Assembly: GCA_910589415.1 (NCBI GenBank)
Contig: OU342630.1
Coordinates: forward strand, 1,364,001 to 1,428,000
DNA length: 64,000 nucleotides
Reading direction: 5' to 3'
From: Malachius bipustulatus
Lineage: Eukaryota; Arthropoda; Insecta; Coleoptera; Melyridae
In this document: positions 46,329 through 56,655 of the stretch, in pieces
Layout: each line of letters starts with the position of its first letter
How positions within the stretch are numbered: position 1 is the stretch's first letter
Notes under the pieces: generated by a model
Told to the model about the DNA's origin: nothing
Seen by the model: only the letters and a program-made list of their open reading frames with translations
Databases searched by the model: none
Translations under genes and position numbers: made by a program

Positions 46329-46542
46329 TGTGATATATTCACATGATTAAATACCAAACTCTTCATTATTTTAATATGTTTATTGCCAGAAAATAATTAC
46401 TGTCTATATAATTCAACTGCCCGCAATACAATACCTTGATAACATAAAAATCTTCTCCTTCCCTTTTTATTCCCCTTCGTGCGCAAGACATTCCCATGCG
46501 CACACTGAAAAGTATTATTGTATATTATAAGACTATATGACA
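46329..46542 (-). repeat. G2 3' LTR
   Basis: 214 bp, TG...CA ended on both strands. It differs from the 5' LTR by a 4-bp CACA insertion near 46340, a GTAT-type indel near 46518 and a few substitutions. Confidence 0.95.
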
Positions 46543-46553
46543 TCTCCCCCCTG
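46543..46553 (-). promoter_or_regulatory. G2 polypurine tract
   Basis: On the minus strand AGGGGGGAGA abuts the 3' LTR, the usual plus-strand primer position. Confidence 0.85.
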
Positions 46554-46579
46554 ACAATAATTTTCCATTTCAAGTAACA

Positions 46580-47791
46580 TCAATCATACTTAAGTCTATC
46601 TATTGGTTTAACCAGACGCTTTGGCCTAGATAATTGCACCGGTCCATCGTCATCAACGCACTTCACTTCACTACTTAACTGGCCATCACAAATCTGGTTT
46701 CCCCCTAATTCCTTATTACTATCACTATTCCTAATGACGTCATCTGAATCAGAAAAATTCGCCGAATCAGTGGAGGTCTCCTGACTCAACGGAATTGAAC
46801 ACGCTTTAGAAACAAACTTTTGTAGCTGATTCAAATGACGTTTCCAAATTACATAATTTAAACTCAATATCTCGACCAAATAAACAGTTCTCCCTAACTT
46901 CCTAACAATACGACCTTCCACCCAAGTAGGTTTCTGAACAATCTTATAATTTATAGCGAGAACAATCTCTCCTATTTCAAATTTAACATAACGTTTCCCC
47001 CCATGATATACTTTTTGCTTCCCCTGCTCCGTCAGGACACGACTTCTCAATTCTGAGTTTTCTACTTTCCTTTCGGGTAATAAGCAATCAAATTTTGTAC
47101 GTATTTTACGTCCAAACATTAATTTTGCTGGTGTGTACCCTGTGGTACAGTGTACCGTGTTCCGGTAATCAAACAAAAACCTGTTCAAAATTACATTCAA
47201 ATCTGCCAAATTTTGATTCTTGCCTAAAGCATTTATTAATGCGTTTTTGACCGTCTTTACTGAATTTTCAGCTACGCCATTGGAAGCAGGTTAATACGGA
47301 GGTGAGGTAATATGCTTAATATTATTTCTATGCAAAAATTCTTGAAATTCTCCAGAGCAAAAAGTAGTGGCGTTATCTGACACCAGTAAACGAGGTAACC
47401 CAAACCTGGAAAACATGGATCTCAACACTTCAACAGTTGATTTTGAAGTAATTGTAGTCATAGGAAAAACTTCCAGCCACTTGGAATGCGCATCTACCAC
47501 CACCAGCCAATATTTACCGAAAAATGGACCCATGAAATCCACATGTAGGCGTGACCATACTTCGTCTGGCCAAGGCCAAGCTTGTATTACTGATTTATTT
47601 GGAGCTTTTTTGTTTAACAAACAGCTTTCACAAGACTTGCCTATCTCCTCAATGTCTTTGTCTAGGTCAGGCCACCAGAAATATGATCTCGCTAAACTTT
47701 TCATTTTGATTACACCCATGTGTGACTCATGCAACTTTTTGAGCATATCCTGTCGTAAAATCTTAGGTATAATTAGTCTATAGAGTTCCAC
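46580..47791 (-). pseudogene. G2 integrase
   Basis: Minus-strand frame from about 47791 to 46580. The HHCC zinc-binding motif is complete (HESHMGVIKMKSLARSYFWW with its two His, then CESC). The catalytic core follows: VDFMGPF with the first Asp, and LVSDNATTF with the second Asp. A TAA stop near 47289-47293 interrupts the region just before the conserved Glu segment; the same frame then continues. The C-terminal part has the LFDYRNTVHCTTGYTPA block and a GPVQLSRPKRLVKP-like tail. Length is normal for gypsy integrases. Confidence 0.9.
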
Positions 47792-48766
47792 AGCAAACAG
47801 TCCGATTCAATACTTATCTCCCGTCTAATTCTATAAAAACTTTGTAAACTTTCCTCACTTATTTTTCTAGGCCAACCTGTACGTACAAACTCCGTTACTT
47901 TTCCTAGCGTTTGATCTCCTTTAGTTTCTTTCCGGATCTGTTCAAAATTTATTGGGAAATGTGTATTATTTGAAAAATAGTTTAGAAAATTAATGTCCAC
48001 ATTTTCCCACTTTCCCCCCTCGTTTTCGAGAGGTAGTCGCGACAAGGAATCCGCGTAATTTGACTCTCACTTTACAAATTCGATCTCATATCGGTAGAAT
48101 AACAGTCCAGCGACGTAATCGGTTAGCCGAAAATTGGGGAATTCCTTTGGAGGGGTGAAAAATAGCTGTCAAAGGTTTATTGCCGGTAACTAGCGTGAAA
48201 CTACGACCGTATAGATATTGGTTGAAGTTGCATAATCCAAAAATGATACCTAAGCCTTCCTTTTCAATCTGGGAGTACCCTTTTTCTGCCTTGGCGAGTG
48301 TACGGGACGCGTATGCAATGGGCTTTTCGTTTCCGTCTGGCATGACGTGTGTAATTACCGCAGCTACCCCATAGTCTGAAGCATCACAATATAATCTGAC
48401 TGGCCATTCTGGATTATAGTGCACCAAAACCTCTGTGGACATTAGCAACTGTTTAATTTTTATAAATGCACGATCACATGCGGTGGACCAATTCCAGGGG
48501 GTATTTACTTTTAGTAAATTATATAATGGAAACAAAACAGTAGATAAATTATGTATGAATTTGCCATAATAATTTACCAGACCTAAAAAAGACTTCAGTT
48601 GTGTAGTATTTGTTGGCTTCGGCGCGAACTTAATGGCCTGAATTTTCTCTTCTGAAGTATGCAGCCCTAGCTTATCTATACAAAAGCCTAAATACGAAAT
48701 TTTCTCCCTGAAAAACTCACATTTATTAAGAGACAATTTGAACTCTGCTTCCTGCAAAATTTCCAA
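47773..48766 (-). pseudogene. G2 reverse transcriptase end and RNase H
   Basis: The frame 48766-48086 covers the RT thumb (FLGLVNYYGKFIHNL) and RNase H (LYCDASDYGVAAV, then AYASRTLAKAEKGYSQIEKE, then LVTGNKPL). In most gypsy elements the last block begins DHKPL; here the Asp is replaced by Gly, so a catalytic residue is lost. A frameshift near 48092 and a TGA near 48078 separate it from the linker frame (48045-47773), which shifts again near 47785 into integrase. Confidence 0.88.
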
Positions 48767-50381
48767 AACTTTGCTTAATCTCTCTATTACGTCCCGTAAT
48801 CAAAATATCGTCCAAGAATACAACCACTCCATCCAACCCTCCAAGTAGCGAGTCCATGATTTTTTGAAACTTCGCGGGAATACTAGCGATTCCAAAAGGA
48901 GCTCTATTATAGCGGAACAACCCCTTGTGTGTTGATATGGTGACCAACGTTTTGCTATTTTCCTCTAAAGCTACCTGAGTATATGCACTTGTAAGATCGA
49001 TTTTCGTATAACTTGTACCCCCCTGTAGTCTAGTAAACAGCTCTTCGATTCTCGGAAGAGGATATTGGTCAACTTCAATATATGGGTTTAATGTAATCTT
49101 AAAATCGCCGCAAAGTCTAACTGAGCCATCTTTTTTAATGACTGGGACCACTGGTGTGCCCCACGGAGAATAATCCACTGGTTCGATTACTCCCAGCTGT
49201 TCTAACCTTTCCAACTCCGCCTCAACCTTCTCCCGCATTGCAAAAGGCAAGGGGCGAGCTCTGAAAAATTTCGGTTCCACTGTTTCCGATTTCAATTTAA
49301 TTGGGATACAACCTTTATTGAAAAGACCCAAACCCGGTTCAAAAACGCATCTATATTTATCAATCAAAAATTGCAAATCATTTGGCCACTTATTATCTCT
49401 TATAAAATTTAAATTAGCGATAGTTAACTGAAACATATTAAAGAAATCGCGTCCTAACAGGGGCGGGCCTCGAGCATTTTTCAGCACATAAATATCCAAC
49501 CTCTTAGTTTTATTCTGGAAAATAACCTCACAATTTAAACACCCCAAAGCCGAGATCCTATCTCCATTGTACAAATTAAATGTCTTATCACAATTTGACA
49601 TCCTTATATTAGTAAAATGTTGTTTGTAATAGTCTTCTGAAATAACAGAATAGCTTGCGCCTGTATCTAAATTAAATTTAAAAGGTCTTTTCTCAATAAC
49701 TAACTCTACCTTTATTGGATTAATTTGACCTTCCAATGTATATAAAGCATTATCATCAGACTCTAAAAAATTCTGTGTCTTATTTTCGCTATTATTACCT
49801 GACCTGTTTCGGTTTAACTCTCTTGAACGTTTCTGCTTGCATATTGTTGCTAAATGGCCCTTCTTACCGCATAGGTGACAATAACATTCCCGAAAGGAGC
49901 ATCTCTCTGACTGGTGATTTTTCCTGCCACACACTGTACATGCCGCTTCAAACCTGGTGGTGCTGGTGCCCGTACTGGAGCCGCTGGCGCCGGCGATCAC
50001 GTTGCTCTGCTTCCTCGCCGGCTGATGGTGGCCGCTGTACGTCCTTTCGTTTGACTTCCAGGCGGCCTCTGGTCTGCTGTAATAAATATCCTGCTCGCGT
50101 TTCACCCAAAATTCAGTGACGGTTCGGTCACTAGCGGCAGATTTTGCCGCCGCTAGTTCCGGATATTTTTTACTCTCTGGTTCGAGTGGTAAACATAAAT
50201 TATTTATTAATTTATAAGCTTCTTCACTTAACACATTCAATAATATTGCACCTTTTCGCTTGTCATCCGAAATATTGTTCGCCACGAAATAACTATCTAA
50301 ACGTTTCTTGAAGATTGACCAGTCGGAATTTGCCGGGTCAAATTCTCGTAAGTGCCCTATAAAATTATCAGTATTCGCCAT
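48726..50381 (-). pseudogene. G2 gag-protease-reverse transcriptase
   Basis: The likely start is the ATG at about 50381 (MANTDNFIGHLREFDP), 20 codons inside a longer open frame. Counting the open frame, two CCHC knuckles lie at residues 168-201 (CTVCGRKNHQSERC and CHLCGKKGHLATIC), the protease triplet at 259-261 (LDTGASYSVIS) and RT at about 380-560 with KIDLTSAYTQV and FLDDILITG. The Gag core between residues 90 and 110 is abruptly short (PESKKYPEL is soon followed by unrelated residues), which suggests an internal deletion. The frame is lost by a frameshift near 48765. Confidence 0.9.
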
Positions 50382-50454
50382 TTTGGACGAGAGTGCGGGG
50401 CCGTTGTTGTTCTTGGTTAACGAGGTTACTCTAAAACTCAATCCGTTGCATTAT

Positions 50455-50476
50455 AAGCCGTTTATCTCGTCGCCAC
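50455..50476 (-). promoter_or_regulatory. G2 primer-binding site
   Basis: Directly next to the 5' LTR the minus strand reads TGGCGACGAGATAAACGG after one base. TGGCGAC starts are seen in arginine-tRNA-primed insect elements; the assignment is tentative. Confidence 0.5.
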
Positions 50477-50682
50477 TGTGATATATTGATTAAATACCAA
50501 ACTCTTCATTATTTTAATATGTTTATTGCCAGAAAATAATTACTGTCTATATAATTCAACTGCCCGCAATACAATACCTTGATAACATAAAAATCTTCTC
50601 CTTCCCTTTTTATTCCCCTTCGTGCGCAAGACATTCCCATGCGCACACTAAAAAGTATTATATATTATAAGACTATATGACA
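50477..50682 (-). repeat. G2 5' LTR
   Basis: 206 bp, pair of the LTR at 46329-46542 and about 96% identical apart from two short indels. Confidence 0.95.
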
Positions 50683-50687
50683 GAGAT

Positions 50688-51235
50688 CTTCACGTCTTGT
50701 ATTGGTTTGAGGATCTTGATAATTTTTCGAGTCAGTTGTTCAATATGAGGTAGCGATGCGAAATGGAAACTCCTCGCTGACTGGTTCTGTATGTCACCAT
50801 TAACTGACTCGTCCCCCTAAATTCTCCCGATGTCCCCACGATCAATATTCCCCGGCTCTGGTTGTCTTCTTCTTCTTGAGTTATACATAAGTCTGTTGAG
50901 AGACCCCTCTGTGTAGCCGTTCTTCATTAGAGTTGTTTTTAATCTTGATATGGCTTCTCTGTATTTGGTATCGTGAGTTATATTTTTTATTCTTTCTTTC
51001 ATTCCCATTATGACATTAGTTTTCATTTTAATATCATGGTGTGACATAGCATGTATGTATCTGCCGGAGCTGATTTTCTTCTGATACCAGTCTAAGATGA
51101 TTGTGTTGTCATTACTTCTTGTTGCTAGTGTATCTAAGAAGAGGACTGATCTCTTCGTTTCCTCTTCGATTTCAAGTCTGTCTGTGTGGACCAGTTGATA
51201 AACAAAATACAAATTCAAATACAGGGCCACAAATT
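50688..51235 (-). pseudogene. Penelope-like element P1, reverse transcriptase end
   Basis: The minus-strand frame 51230-50817 encodes the end of a Penelope-type RT: RSVLFLDTLATRSNDNTI, then WYQKKISSGRYIHAMSHHD and YREAISRLKTTLMKNGY. These blocks (FLD, tri-Trp region, S-x-HP) are characteristic of the family. A stop at about 50816 is followed by linker sequence up to the gypsy target duplication. Nothing recognisable lies upstream of 51235, so the copy is 5'-truncated, as usual for these elements. Confidence 0.8.
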
Positions 51236-51985
51236 ATCATCACTCTCTGTTTTTCATTAATCAGTTGTACCTACCTACCTATGAATCTTTACAAAGCATC
51301 ATTGGAAGGAAAGTAGGTATTTTTATTTTCACTATTTTCCGTATTTTGCGTAACAGCAACTGTTTCAGTAGGCGTAATTTTACAAGTTTATCAATTCACT
51401 GTATAGGTAAGTAGACAGGTAAAGTAGTTATTAAAATATAGGTGTAAATAATAGGTACATACTTACATTTCGTAGGTCCTAATTCCAGTTAATTCCAGTC
51501 CAGTAGTATTTATAGTAGGTAAACGCACAAAGCACCAGAGTAGGTAGGTTAGGTACTTAGTTACACTTTCATTTGACCACTTTAAACAAAACATCGACGC
51601 CACGCAGTTCCCTGTTCACTGACACAAGTAAGTACTAAACTAATAAACTAAAGACGAGAGAGAAGCACACAATCACACAATTACACAAAAACAAGGAAGA
51701 ATTTAAGAAAAAAATACACTAAACGCCCAGTCCGCCCCCTGCCAACAGCAACTATCAAAACTACAAGACAACCCCAGCCCCTACCGAAGTGGTGGCATGT
51801 GGCGCGGGGCGCGGGCTGAGGTGATTGCGTATTGCGTTTTATCACTGATCCCGTCGTCTGTAGCTAGTCGCTGTTGTCGAGTCTGTGGCCTGGGCGATAA
51901 TTCGTATTCGTAACACCCATTGATGGAATATTAATACATCATACCCAAGGTCCCTTAACTCATAGGAACCTAGGCACCTACCTAC
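51236..51985. other. No gene; GC-rich patch at 51720-51920
   Basis: AT-rich with TAGGTA strings up to 51710, then about 200 bp much richer in GC (GGTGGCATGTGGCGCGGGGCGCGGGC). It could be the promoter region of the downstream LRR gene, but no core elements are convincing. Confidence 0.35.
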
Positions 51986-51989
51986 TTAT

Positions 51990-52293
51990 GTACCAAGAAT
52001 GGTACTACTTACGCTTATTAAAAAATTGAAAATGTACCAATTTGGTATTTTTTTCAATGAAGTACCTACCTAGATGTATGTTTATTTAATTAGGTAGGCT
52101 ACCCAATTTGGCATAATATTGAATGCTGAATGGTTTCATTCACTATTCAAAGCTACGCCAGCGTTTATTGTGAGATTTTTTATTTCCGAGATAATATACA
52201 ATTGAAATTTTGTGATTGTATATAATAAAATGCAGTAATAAAATAAATGTACCTACCCATAATTTGGTTTAAATGTACCATCGCGGCAACACT
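51990..52293. mobile_element. Partial MITE of the CAGTGTTGCCGCG family
   Basis: The right end ATGTACCATCGCGGCAACAC matches, in reverse, the left end of 56656-57008. A GTACCAATTTGGTA block inside is also shared. The left end is not recognisable. Confidence 0.55.
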
Positions 52294-52599
52294 GCGTTGT
52301 GGAACGGCTGTTTTTCGGATTTTAGGAATTGCTACGTGGAGATTATGTTTCGTGGTATGCCTGGTTACTGGTACATAATATTATACTGATGAGAGAGAAG
52401 GAATGAGAGAGAAAATTCTTAGTCTAGACCGTCTAGCTCTAGACTCTAACAAACTCTAGACTAGAGTAATAAGAGCATTTTTTTGATTCGCAACCATTAA
52501 TATAAAATACTACAATGGCACGAAAGTGTCTAAATAGTGAAGAAAATTGATTATTTATTTATAATCACCTATTTATATTACATATTATTAGCTTAATAA
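52294..52599. other. Spacer, nothing recognised
   Basis: Includes TCTAGACTCTAACAAACTCTAGACTAG (52438-52465), a short inverted repeat. No gene. Confidence 0.35.
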
Positions 52600-52609
52600 C
52601 TCTAACATG

Positions 52610-52866
52610 GCATCTTCAATATTACACCAATATTTACATGACTCTTCTATTGCAATATTGTATTTTCTATATTGCCCAAATATTGTAAACAAATAAGAAT
52701 TAACCAACAATATTAAACCAATAAAGTACCTATATTTTAAAATCAATATTTAGTGCGTGTGTTACAAAAACAATATTTGTACAATATTGGTCATTAATTT
52801 GTAATATTAGACCAAGATAAATATATTGGACAAATATTGCACCAATCAACAGCCAATATATATTGC
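52610..52866. repeat. AATATT-rich cluster
   Basis: About 255 bp in which AATATT, usually as CAATATT or AATATTG, recurs well over a dozen times at irregular spacing. Examples are TTGCAATATTG and GTACAATATTGG. The ends GGCATCTTCAATATTACACC and AATATTGCACCAATC suggest a degenerate inverted element. Confidence 0.55.
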
Positions 52867-53313
52867 TACAGGGGTTGTAACTGTTCTACATGATATTCAA
52901 AGCCATTGGGTTCCATCTGCACAAAAGTCTTGGTTAAAACTATTAATTTAGGGAAAATTTAGGGAACAGAATTTAGACTATTCTGTAACTTTCGGTAAAC
53001 CTTCCCGAACTTGGTTTTCACTAACTGTCATTATTATCAACATTTCTGTAGTAGTAAAAAAGATAAAACAATAACAATTCCATTACAGATTGATATATTC
53101 TACTGCACGTAGATAGTGTTGAATTTAACTATTTTTTTCAACTATTTTGTTGCCGTAGTTGATACAGCTGGTCGAATAGTTTGACAAACTTTTTCAATGT
53201 ATTAAAGCAACCGGTTGCAACATACAACTACAGTTAGTTATTTGAGAACTAAATATTTTCACAGTGTATTTTTGATTAGAAAGAATCTGCTCCGAAGATG
53301 ATTCCCGTGCCAC
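52867..53313. other. Spacer, nothing recognised
   Basis: AT-rich; no gene or clear repeat. Confidence 0.35.
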
Positions 53314-53815
53314 TAGGGATGCAAAAAAAGTTTTTTATTCAAGACGTTTGTTTTTATTGTTTTAAAACGACTTTTTTTTGTTTTCTATTCGTTTTATGTG
53401 TTTTTTAAAGCCCGCTGGCTTCAGTGTTTGGGACCATATAAACCATCTCTCACATTTAGTTATAATACCAATACCAATACCAATACCAATGTGTTTTTTA
53501 CCAATTCGCTGACTGAAGTGATTTTTCATCATTGTTTAAAATTCCAACGTCAGATTGGCATAATGTCAAGTCAATATATCAACGTGTCATTAAATTTCAA
53601 GTATAAATTTTTTAATTTTCTGGCAAAAAAATTAACTTGAAAGTCTCGAAACATTTGCCATTTTTCATTTCACTCACATCACTCAGCTACTGCACCTAAA
53701 ATGTTTTTAATTAGTTTTTCCTTATACAATGTTAACGACGTCTTTGTTTAAAAACAAAAAAAAAAACGGTTTTAAAACACTAAAAACAAACACTTTAATA
53801 AAAATTTGCATCCCT
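53314..53815. mobile_element. MITE with TAGGGATGCAAA ends, 502 bp
   Basis: TAGGGATGCAAA at 53314 is mirrored by TTTGCATCCCTA ending 53815, and subterminal A/T-rich arms (GTTTTAAAACG blocks) also mirror. The end sequence resembles hAT elements, but the 8-bp flanks match only in part. A (ATACCA)-type microsatellite lies at 53463-53488. Confidence 0.65.
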
Positions 53816-53902
53816 ACGCATTACCCAAAAATTCTTGATTTTGTTAACACCTCATTGGAATTATGTAACTTGAATGATGAATACACACTTTATGTAAGAT
53901 AC

Positions 53903-54057
53903 TTATGCCCGTATTCACAAACGATAATTTCCTAAATAATTACGTAATTATTTAAATGAGTGAGATGGAGATATGTAGTTTTTTTGCAATAGAATGAGAT
54001 GGGGATAATTGATTACGTAATTATTTTGGAAATTATCGTTTGTGAATACGGGCATTA
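53903..54057. mobile_element. PIF/Harbinger-like MITE, 149 bp
   Basis: Element 53906-54054 opens TGCCCGTATTCACAAACGAT and closes with its reverse complement; the arms pair for at least 28 bp. TTA flanks both sides. A 3-bp TTA duplication with GC-rich ends is typical of PIF/Harbinger MITEs. It lies in the intron just before the LRR exon. Confidence 0.8.
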
Positions 54058-54110
54058 GTATTTTTTTTTAGTTTCAAAGCCAAATATCTGACAAAATTGT
54101 CGTCTTGCAG

Positions 54111-54506
54111 ATGCTTCCATATTTATTCGCTTTGCTCGTTCCCGGCAACCAGATTTCCCGAATGGATTCTTTGAGCATCCCTTCCGGTGTCAAGCAGCTA
54201 CATATAGGACGCAACCATATCAGAAGCTTGAATGGAACTCTACACCAACTATCCTCGCTAGAATGGTTCTTTAGCAACGCTAACCAGCTGACCTCCTTGG
54301 AAGGTGAACTACCGCTGAATGCCCCTAACTTCACGATGATGCACATAGGAGACAACCTCCTTGAATCATTGCCTCGCGAGCTTGAACGTTTTCAAGCACT
54401 TGAGATTCTTTTTGCACAAAACAACAGGATCAAATTACTAGATGGTGTTCTAGCAAATAATGAGAGGTTACAGAATTGTGTGTTGCAGAATAATAGCATC
54501 CAGATG
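54111..54506 (+). CDS. Leucine-rich-repeat protein, one internal exon
   Basis: A 396-bp exon between a pyrimidine-rich acceptor (CGTCTTGCAG, ending 54110) and a perfect donor (GTAAGT at 54507). It enters and leaves in phase 0. The 132 residues form about five leucine-rich repeats: VKQLHIGRNHIRSLNGTL, LEWFFSNANQLTSLEGEL, FTMMHIGDNLLESLPREL, LEILFAQNNRIKLLDGVL and LQNCVLQNNSIQM, each with the LxxNxIxxL pattern. There is no cysteine cap in this exon. Such repeats make curved protein-binding surfaces, mostly in extracellular or membrane receptors. No signal peptide or membrane segment can be tied to it, and neighbouring exons were not found, so the gene stays unnamed. Confidence 0.8.
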
Positions 54507-54999
54507 GTAAGTGATAGATATACTAGAAAAATTATATTAGTAAATATTTATTCGTATTCGTACATGTACCCTAACAAACAAAGTTTTGATCAATAGTTAT
54601 ACAGGGTGTCTGCTTAAGGCTGGCCACCGCCTATATCTCGGAAACTAATGGGCCTATAACCTCAAAATAAAAAATTTCCAGACATAAGTGATCACGAGAA
54701 ATTCAATGAAAATATTTTCAAGATGGCCGCATTTCCGGAAATACCGGAAGTTGACACCTGCTTCGTTATTTTAACGGGAACACCCTGTAAAATATTATAT
54801 TTTTTGAATGTCTGAAGAAATCGAATACAGGTGGTTTTCACCATTGGAATTTAGATTGAGCGGTTTATGAGTTATAAACAAGTGAAAATCGAAAATTTTC
54901 AACTTCAAAGCAGTGTAGCACTAGAACGGCTCAAGGTATCTGAAATCGGCTTACATGTCCCTATCTTAACTTTTCACATAGTATCCTACTATGTGGTTT

Positions 55000-55058
55000 A
55001 AATTTTAATACAGAGTGATGAAAAATGGGATAATTTTCATCACCCTGTATTAAAATTT
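55000..55058. repeat. Mini-palindrome with ACAGGGTGATGAAAA arms
   Basis: AATTTTAATACAGAGTGATG is mirrored by CATCACCCTGTATTAAAATT with a loop of about 15 nt. It has the same outer end as the large palindromes. Confidence 0.75.
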
Positions 55059-55068
55059 ACTCCACATA

Positions 55069-55406
55069 ATAGGCCCGTATTCATCAATAAATATAACCCC
55101 TGGGATTATATTTTGGAACATGTCATTGGTTTAAAATTCGTAGCGTTCGTAGGGTTTGAGCATTAGACCAATCAGCTGTCAGAAAATTCAAAATATAACC
55201 CCAGGGTTATATTTTGAAGTTTGATGAATACGGACAATAGGCCCGTATTCATCAATAAATATAACCCCTGGAGTTATATTTTGGAACATGTCATTGGTTT
55301 AAATTCGTAGCGTTCGTAGGGTTTGAGCATTAGACCAATCAGCTGTCAGAAAATTCAAAATATAACCCCAGAGTTATATTTTGAAGTTTGATGAATACGG
55401 ACAATA
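55069..55406. mobile_element. Two head-to-tail MITEs sharing one target triplet
   Basis: Copies at 55072-55236 and 55240-55403 are nearly identical. Each opens GGCCCGTATTCATCAATAAA and closes with the imperfect mirror. ATA occurs before, between and after. The end GCCCGTATTCA is shared with the MITE at 53906. Confidence 0.85.
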
Positions 55407-55847
55407 GTGGAATAAAACATGAAAAGTTAGGATAGGGACATGTAAACCGTTTTTAGATATCTTGAGCCGTTCTAGTTCTACACTGCTTTGAAGTTGAAAA
55501 TTTTCGATTTTCACTTGTTTATAACTCTTAAACCGCTCAATATAAATTCCAATGGTGAAAACCACCTGTTTTCGATTTCTGCAAAAATTTAAAAAATATA
55601 ATATTTTACAGGGTGTTTCCGTTAAAATAACGAAGCAGGTGTCAACTTCCGGTATTTCCGAATATGCGGCCATCTTGAAAATATTTTCATTGAATTTCAA
55701 GTGATCACTTATGTCTGGAAATTTTTTATTTTGAGGTTATGGACCCATTAATTTCCGAGATATAGCCGGTGGCCAGCCTTAAGCAGACACCCTGTACAAT
55801 AATAATTACTACTTACTATACATACATATTTAACTCTAATCTAACTT

Positions 55848-56155
55848 GTGGGCACCGTAGTGCAGTGGATAGCGCGTTGATCCGCCGTGCCGATACACCT
55901 TGATTCGAAACTCATCAGCAGCCGAAACAATTTGGTGTGCTTCTCGAGCCTAGTTCAGGACCCACTTTTTGGGAGGCAATGGCAAGCCACCGCATAGTAC
56001 CTTGTCTAGTAAACCTCTCAAATAGTGTTCGAACTCGGGCGATAAAAAGGGAGGTCCCATATCTCTGTGTGAACTGATGGCTCGCGCACCACAGACATAT
56101 GATAGAGGTAGCCTACGCCCGATATGCGGATTTGAAGAAGATTTTTAGCTCAATT
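55848..56155 (+). mobile_element. tRNA-derived SINE
   Basis: The head has RNA polymerase III control boxes: A box TAGTGCAGTGG at 55858-55868 and B box TGATTCGAAAC at 55901-55911, about 33 bp apart as in tRNA genes. The body continues with GGAGGCAATGGCAAGCCACC and CGGGCGATAAAAAGGGAGG. It cannot be a functional tRNA: the acceptor and anticodon arms do not fold. The 3' end is AT-rich near 56150; target duplications are not clear. Confidence 0.8.
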
Positions 56156-56655
56156 CACTGATAGGTATTCACTAAGTAAATAAAAAACAATAAAAATCAA
56201 AACAATAGAGCATTATCATATATGCCTTTGACGAGGGTCTTCTCTTATTCTTTTTCTCTGTCAGACACTAGTAGTCCACTCCAGTGGCGGTTTCTCCATT
56301 AGGTCATTTGGTCAATGACCTCCCAAATAAATTAACCAACTCAAGTAATTTTATAGTTTATCATAAACTAAAACTAATAATAATTATATTATAACTATGT
56401 AATAATTCCAGTAATTAACTTTACTTACATAGGTAGTTGTTATTTTGTAATTCCCGGGAAGATAGTGGCGAGGATCTGGGACGTGGGTCAACGAAGCAGT
56501 TGACCACCGTGGTTTAAAGAGTAAGATGCCTTTGCCTATGTGCTGGAGCGAGATAGGTATAATAGTAACTTTGCCTGTATTTAAGACGGTCCCATTCTGT
56601 ACTTGAAGGTCAACTCCGAGACGGGGCGGGACCAGAGATCAGATATTTCGATGTG
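56156..56655. other. Spacer, nothing recognised
   Basis: No gene or repeat family identified. Confidence 0.35.

Larger units (their letters stand above)
46324..50687 (-). mobile_element. Ty3/gypsy retrotransposon G2, complete length but inactive
   Basis: A 4354-bp element (46329-50682) on the minus strand, bounded by 5-bp duplications GAGAT (46324-46328 and 50683-50687). It has two LTRs of 214 and 206 bp, a polypurine tract, a primer-binding site and one gag-pol reading path. The domain order (Gag knuckles, protease, RT, RNase H, integrase) is that of Ty3/gypsy; sequence style resembles the insect elements often labelled K02A2.6-like (Mag group), an inference. Two in-frame stops and three frameshifts disable it. 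It was inserted into Penelope-like element P1. Confidence 0.93.
54601..55795. mobile_element. Palindromic ACAGGGTG-end element 3, 1195 bp
   Basis: It opens ACAGGGTGTCTGCTTAAGGC and closes GCCTTAAGCAGACACCCTGT. Arms of about 400 bp pair closely (GGAAATACCGGAAGTTGACA and GGTGTCAACTTCCGGTATTT). Between the arms sit a second small palindrome (55000-55058) and a tandem pair of MITEs (55072-55403). It follows the LRR exon, probably in its intron. Confidence 0.9.

Noticed and set aside
45842..46366. Intact 174-codon gene
   Set aside because: It is the tail of a Penelope-like polyprotein whose first codons come from the inserted gypsy LTR.
53314..53815. 8-bp hAT target duplication at the TAGGGATGCAAA MITE
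   Set aside because: Flanks CGTGCCAC and CGCATTAC agree at only about half the positions, so the hAT assignment rests on the end sequence alone.
55848..55925. Functional tRNA gene
   Set aside because: A and B boxes are present, but the sequence does not fold into acceptor and anticodon arms and continues into a SINE body.
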